In this document: positions 61,721 to 64,000 of the stretch, piece after piece
Position numbering within the stretch: the stretch's first letter is position 1
Layout of the letters: every line of letters starts with the position of its first letter
Assembly (NCBI RefSeq): GCF_963666545.1
Contig: NZ_OY762899.1
Coordinates: 2,418,001-2,482,000, forward strand
Source of the DNA: an uncultured Bacteroides sp.
GTDB lineage: Bacteria > Bacteroidota > Bacteroidia > Bacteroidales > Bacteroidaceae
DNA: 64,000 nt
Direction of reading: 5' to 3'
Notes under the pieces: generated by a model
Databases searched by the model: none
What the model saw: the letters and a program-made list of their open reading frames with translations, nothing else
Told to the model about the DNA's origin: nothing
Program-made: the position numbers and the translations under genes

Positions 61721-63934
61721 ATGAATGCTATGAATATAGAACCTGAATGCAAAGATACCCGGATGACTAGGTGCGTCCTAACTGTTTGTCTTTCGAAAAA
61801 AGCCCTTTTGATTGCTTTATTTTTTTCTTTTCTGTTTGGCACAACCACGTATGGTCATGAAGGAATGTGGATGCTTGGAAATCTGAATAAGGAAACGCGT
61901 AAGGCGATGAAAGATTTGGGACTGAAAGTGCCGGCAGAGAAGCTCTATAACCCAGAAAAACCCTCTTTGAAGGATGCAGTGGTTAGTTTTGGAGGTTTTT
62001 GTTCGGGTGTTGTGGTATCTCAGGATGGATTAGTCTTTACGAATCATCATTGTGGCTTCGGAGCTATTCAGCAACATAGTTCGGTGGAGCATGATTTCCT
62101 GAAAGAGGGTTTTGTGGCTCGTAGTAGAGAGGAAGAGTTGTCTAATCCTGAATTGTATGTTCGCTTCCTGTTGCGCACGGAGAACGTAACCAAGCGTGTG
62201 CTTGGGGCAGTAACTCCCGTCATGACCGAGGCTGACCGGCGAGTAGCAACCGATTCGGTGATGTTAGCCATACAGGAAGAGATTCATCTCAAAGATTCAT
62301 CACTCGTGGGAATTGTCGATCCTTATTATGCAGGTAATGAGTTTTGGTTGTCTGTTTACCGCGATTTCAACGATGTTCGACTTGTCTTTTCTCCTCCTTC
62401 TTCGGTTGGAAAGTTTGGCTGGGATACGGACAATTGGGTGTGGCCGCGACATACGGGAGACTTTTCGGTGTTTCGTATCTATGCCGATAAGAATAATCAT
62501 CCGGCAGACTATTCGCCTGATAACGTGCCTTATCGTCCTGATTATGTCGCACCTATTTCGCTCGATGGTTATAAGGAAGGTTCCTTTTGCATGACTCTGG
62601 GTTATCCGGGATCTACGGAGCGTTATCTCTCTTCGTTTGGTGTAGAGGAGATGGTGCACGGAACGAATCAGGCCATGATAGATGTTCGCGGGGTGAAGCA
62701 GGCTATTTGGAAACATGCGATGGATAAGAATGAGGGAATACGCATAAAATATGCGGCAAAGTACGATGAAAGCTCTAATTATTGGAAGAATAGCATCGGA
62801 ACAAATGAGGCGATCGTGAAACTAAAGGTACTTGAAAAGAAGCGGCAAATGGAGAATTTATTGAAGCAATGGATTCAAAAGACTCCTCAGGAACGTGATT
62901 CATTGTTGCATCTGTTCTCTTCTTTAGAATTGAATTATAAAAATCGCAAGGAAACAAACCGTGCGATGGCTTATTTCGGTGAATCTTTCATGAATGGTCC
63001 GGAACTGGTACAATTGGCTTTAGAGATACTCAATTTTGATTTCGAAGCTGAAGAGAAATATGTTGTCGCCAAGATTAAGGGAGTGATGGAGCGTTATGCC
63101 AATTTGGATCTTGACATCGACAAGGAGGTGTTTGTTGCCATGTTGAAGGAGTATCGCGCAAAGGTAGACAGTACGTATTTGCCTGAGATGTATCATACGA
63201 TATCAAAAGAGTATGCGGGCAATGAACGTGCGTATGTAGACTCTCTTTATGCTCGCTCAGAGATCACTTCGCCCAGAGGGCTCAAACGCTTTTTCGAAAG
63301 AGATACTACCTTCAATATTATGGATGATCCTGCGATTTCGCTGGGCATTGATCTTATCGTGAAATATTTCGAAATGAACCAATCCATCACGGTAGCTTCA
63401 GAAAATATCACTCGTGACGAGCGTTTATTTAATGCGGCTATACGGCGGATGTATGATGACCGGAATTACTATTCGGATGCAAATTCGACCATGCGTCTCA
63501 GCTTTGGCACTGTGGGAGGATATTCTCCTATTGATGGAGTGGATTATGACTATTATACTACCACAAAGGGTGTTCTTGAAAAGGTAAAAGCTCATAAGGG
63601 AGATAGTGATTTTGCCGTGGGTGCAGATGTGCTGTCATTGTTAGCTTCTAAAAATTTTGGGCGCTATGCCGATGAAAAGGGCGATATGAAGGTCTGCTTT
63701 ATCTCGAATAATGATATTACAGGTGGAAATTCGGGAAGTGCCATGTTCAACGATAAAGGAGAACTGTTGGGACTTGCTTTTGATGGAAATTGGGAGGCAA
63801 TGAGTGGTGACATTATCTTTGAACCGCAGTTGCAACGTTGTGTAGGCGTGGATGTGCGATACATTCTCTTTATAATCGATAAATATGCCAAAGCAACAAA
63901 CTTGATGAAAGAGTTTGTTCTTCCTTCCAAATAG
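61721..63934 (+). CDS. S46 family dipeptidyl-peptidase, DPP7-type
   Basis: Periplasmic serine exopeptidase that takes dipeptides off oligopeptides. The signal peptide ends near TTTYGHEG (about residue 45; the start at 61721 or the Met at residue 15 both give one). The catalytic His is in FTNHHCGFGAIQQHSSVEHD (about 109) and the catalytic Ser in TGGNSGSAMFN (about 668). The specificity segment reads LAFDGNWEAMSGDI with Gly where DPP11 enzymes have Arg, so hydrophobic P1 (DPP7-like) preference is expected from family knowledge. At 737 residues the length is normal. It is probably the last gene of the ruvB operon, 28 bases after DUF389; no terminator is seen before the window ends. Confidence 0.93.
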   Translation: MNAMNIEPECKDTRMTRCVLTVCLSKKALLIALFFSFLFGTTTYGHEGMWMLGNLNKETRKAMKDLGLKVPAEKLYNPEKPSLKDAVVSFGGFCSGVVVSQDGLVFTNHHCGFGAIQQHSSVEHDFLKEGFVARSREEELSNPELYVRFLLRTENVTKRVLGAVTPVMTEADRRVATDSVMLAIQEEIHLKDSSLVGIVDPYYAGNEFWLSVYRDFNDVRLVFSPPSSVGKFGWDTDNWVWPRHTGDFSVFRIYADKNNHPADYSPDNVPYRPDYVAPISLDGYKEGSFCMTLGYPGSTERYLSSFGVEEMVHGTNQAMIDVRGVKQAIWKHAMDKNEGIRIKYAAKYDESSNYWKNSIGTNEAIVKLKVLEKKRQMENLLKQWIQKTPQERDSLLHLFSSLELNYKNRKETNRAMAYFGESFMNGPELVQLALEILNFDFEAEEKYVVAKIKGVMERYANLDLDIDKEVFVAMLKEYRAKVDSTYLPEMYHTISKEYAGNERAYVDSLYARSEITSPRGLKRFFERDTTFNIMDDPAISLGIDLIVKYFEMNQSITVASENITRDERLFNAAIRRMYDDRNYYSDANSTMRLSFGTVGGYSPIDGVDYDYYTTTKGVLEKVKAHKGDSDFAVGADVLSLLASKNFGRYADEKGDMKVCFISNNDITGGNSGSAMFNDKGELLGLAFDGNWEAMSGDIIFEPQLQRCVGVDVRYILFIIDKYAKATNLMKEFVLPSK

Positions 63935-64000
63935 TGATTAATAACATATATTTTGTTGCAACAATCTGTCTTTGTTAGGGGTTGTTATACTTGTTGCACA

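Noticed and set aside
63953-64000. Further periodic array at the window end (TTGTTGCA words, palindrome TTGTTGCAACAA)
   Set aside because: Only about 50 bases are visible and the two TTGTTGCA copies are 38 bases apart, not 11 or 22; too little to call.

Overview
The window is chromosomal DNA of a Bacteroidales bacterium, most likely Bacteroides or a close relative. The evidence is a SusC/SusD pair with periplasmic glycoside hydrolases, Bacteroidetes-restricted families (DUF3836, DUF3244, DUF4294, S46 dipeptidyl-peptidase), the gene order mnmG-apt-uvrC-dtd-mazG-deoC, and many upstream regions carrying the Bacteroides sigma-factor -7 box TAnnTTTG, some with a TTG box about 19-21 bases further upstream. 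I found no tRNA, rRNA, CRISPR array, transposase, integrase or prophage gene.

Layout. 1-5.0 kb: the 3' part of a succinate/acetate CoA-transferase, dacB plus a small PH-domain membrane protein, and nadB. 5.0-19.5 kb: a polysaccharide utilisation locus made of two converging operons, susC-susD-GH9-(TIM-barrel hydrolase) on the plus strand and GH9-(2-epimerase) on the minus strand, meeting at a shared terminator. The two GH9 proteins are paralogues. All four enzymes carry simple export signals, no surface endo-enzyme is visible, and no dedicated regulator lies in the window. 19.9-29.7 kb: rubrerythrin, a SulP transporter, a radical SAM protein, an HhH/beta-barrel protein, DUF4294, an RNA methyltransferase, nadA, rdgB and yitT. 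29.7-39.2 kb: leuS, mutS, the ketopantoate reductase-like/acetyltransferase/lgt operon, and ychF. 39.2-41.0 kb: two long non-coding stretches around a DUF3836 gene, with strong terminators, a candidate small RNA and a periodic repeat array. 41-51.1 kb: polA, a polyprenyl synthetase, and the mnmG-apt-uvrC-dtd-mazG-deoC operon, which contains a near-perfect parS site. 51.7-64 kb: a TPR membrane regulator-like protein with a small secreted DUF3244 protein, hemH, ybeY, an SpmA/SpmB fusion, an AlkD-like protein, and ruvB-flippase-DUF389-DPP7.

How the genes work together. NadB and NadA together make quinolinate from aspartate, from separate transcription units. MutS, PolA, UvrC, RuvB, the AlkD-like protein, RdgB and the MazG-like protein cover DNA repair and nucleotide-pool cleaning. 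SusC/D import oligosaccharides that the periplasmic GH9, TIM-barrel and epimerase proteins would then process.

Most interesting observations. Three unlinked intergenic arrays (19.7, 39.6 and 51.3 kb) are built from different words but all repeat with an 11/22-base period, in direct and inverted alternation. A looser array of another word lies beside the third. Also notable are the parS site at 49.2 kb, a short promoter-to-terminator unit at 39.7 kb, an exported member of the normally cytoplasmic cellobiose-epimerase family, and the TPR/DUF3244 gene pair.
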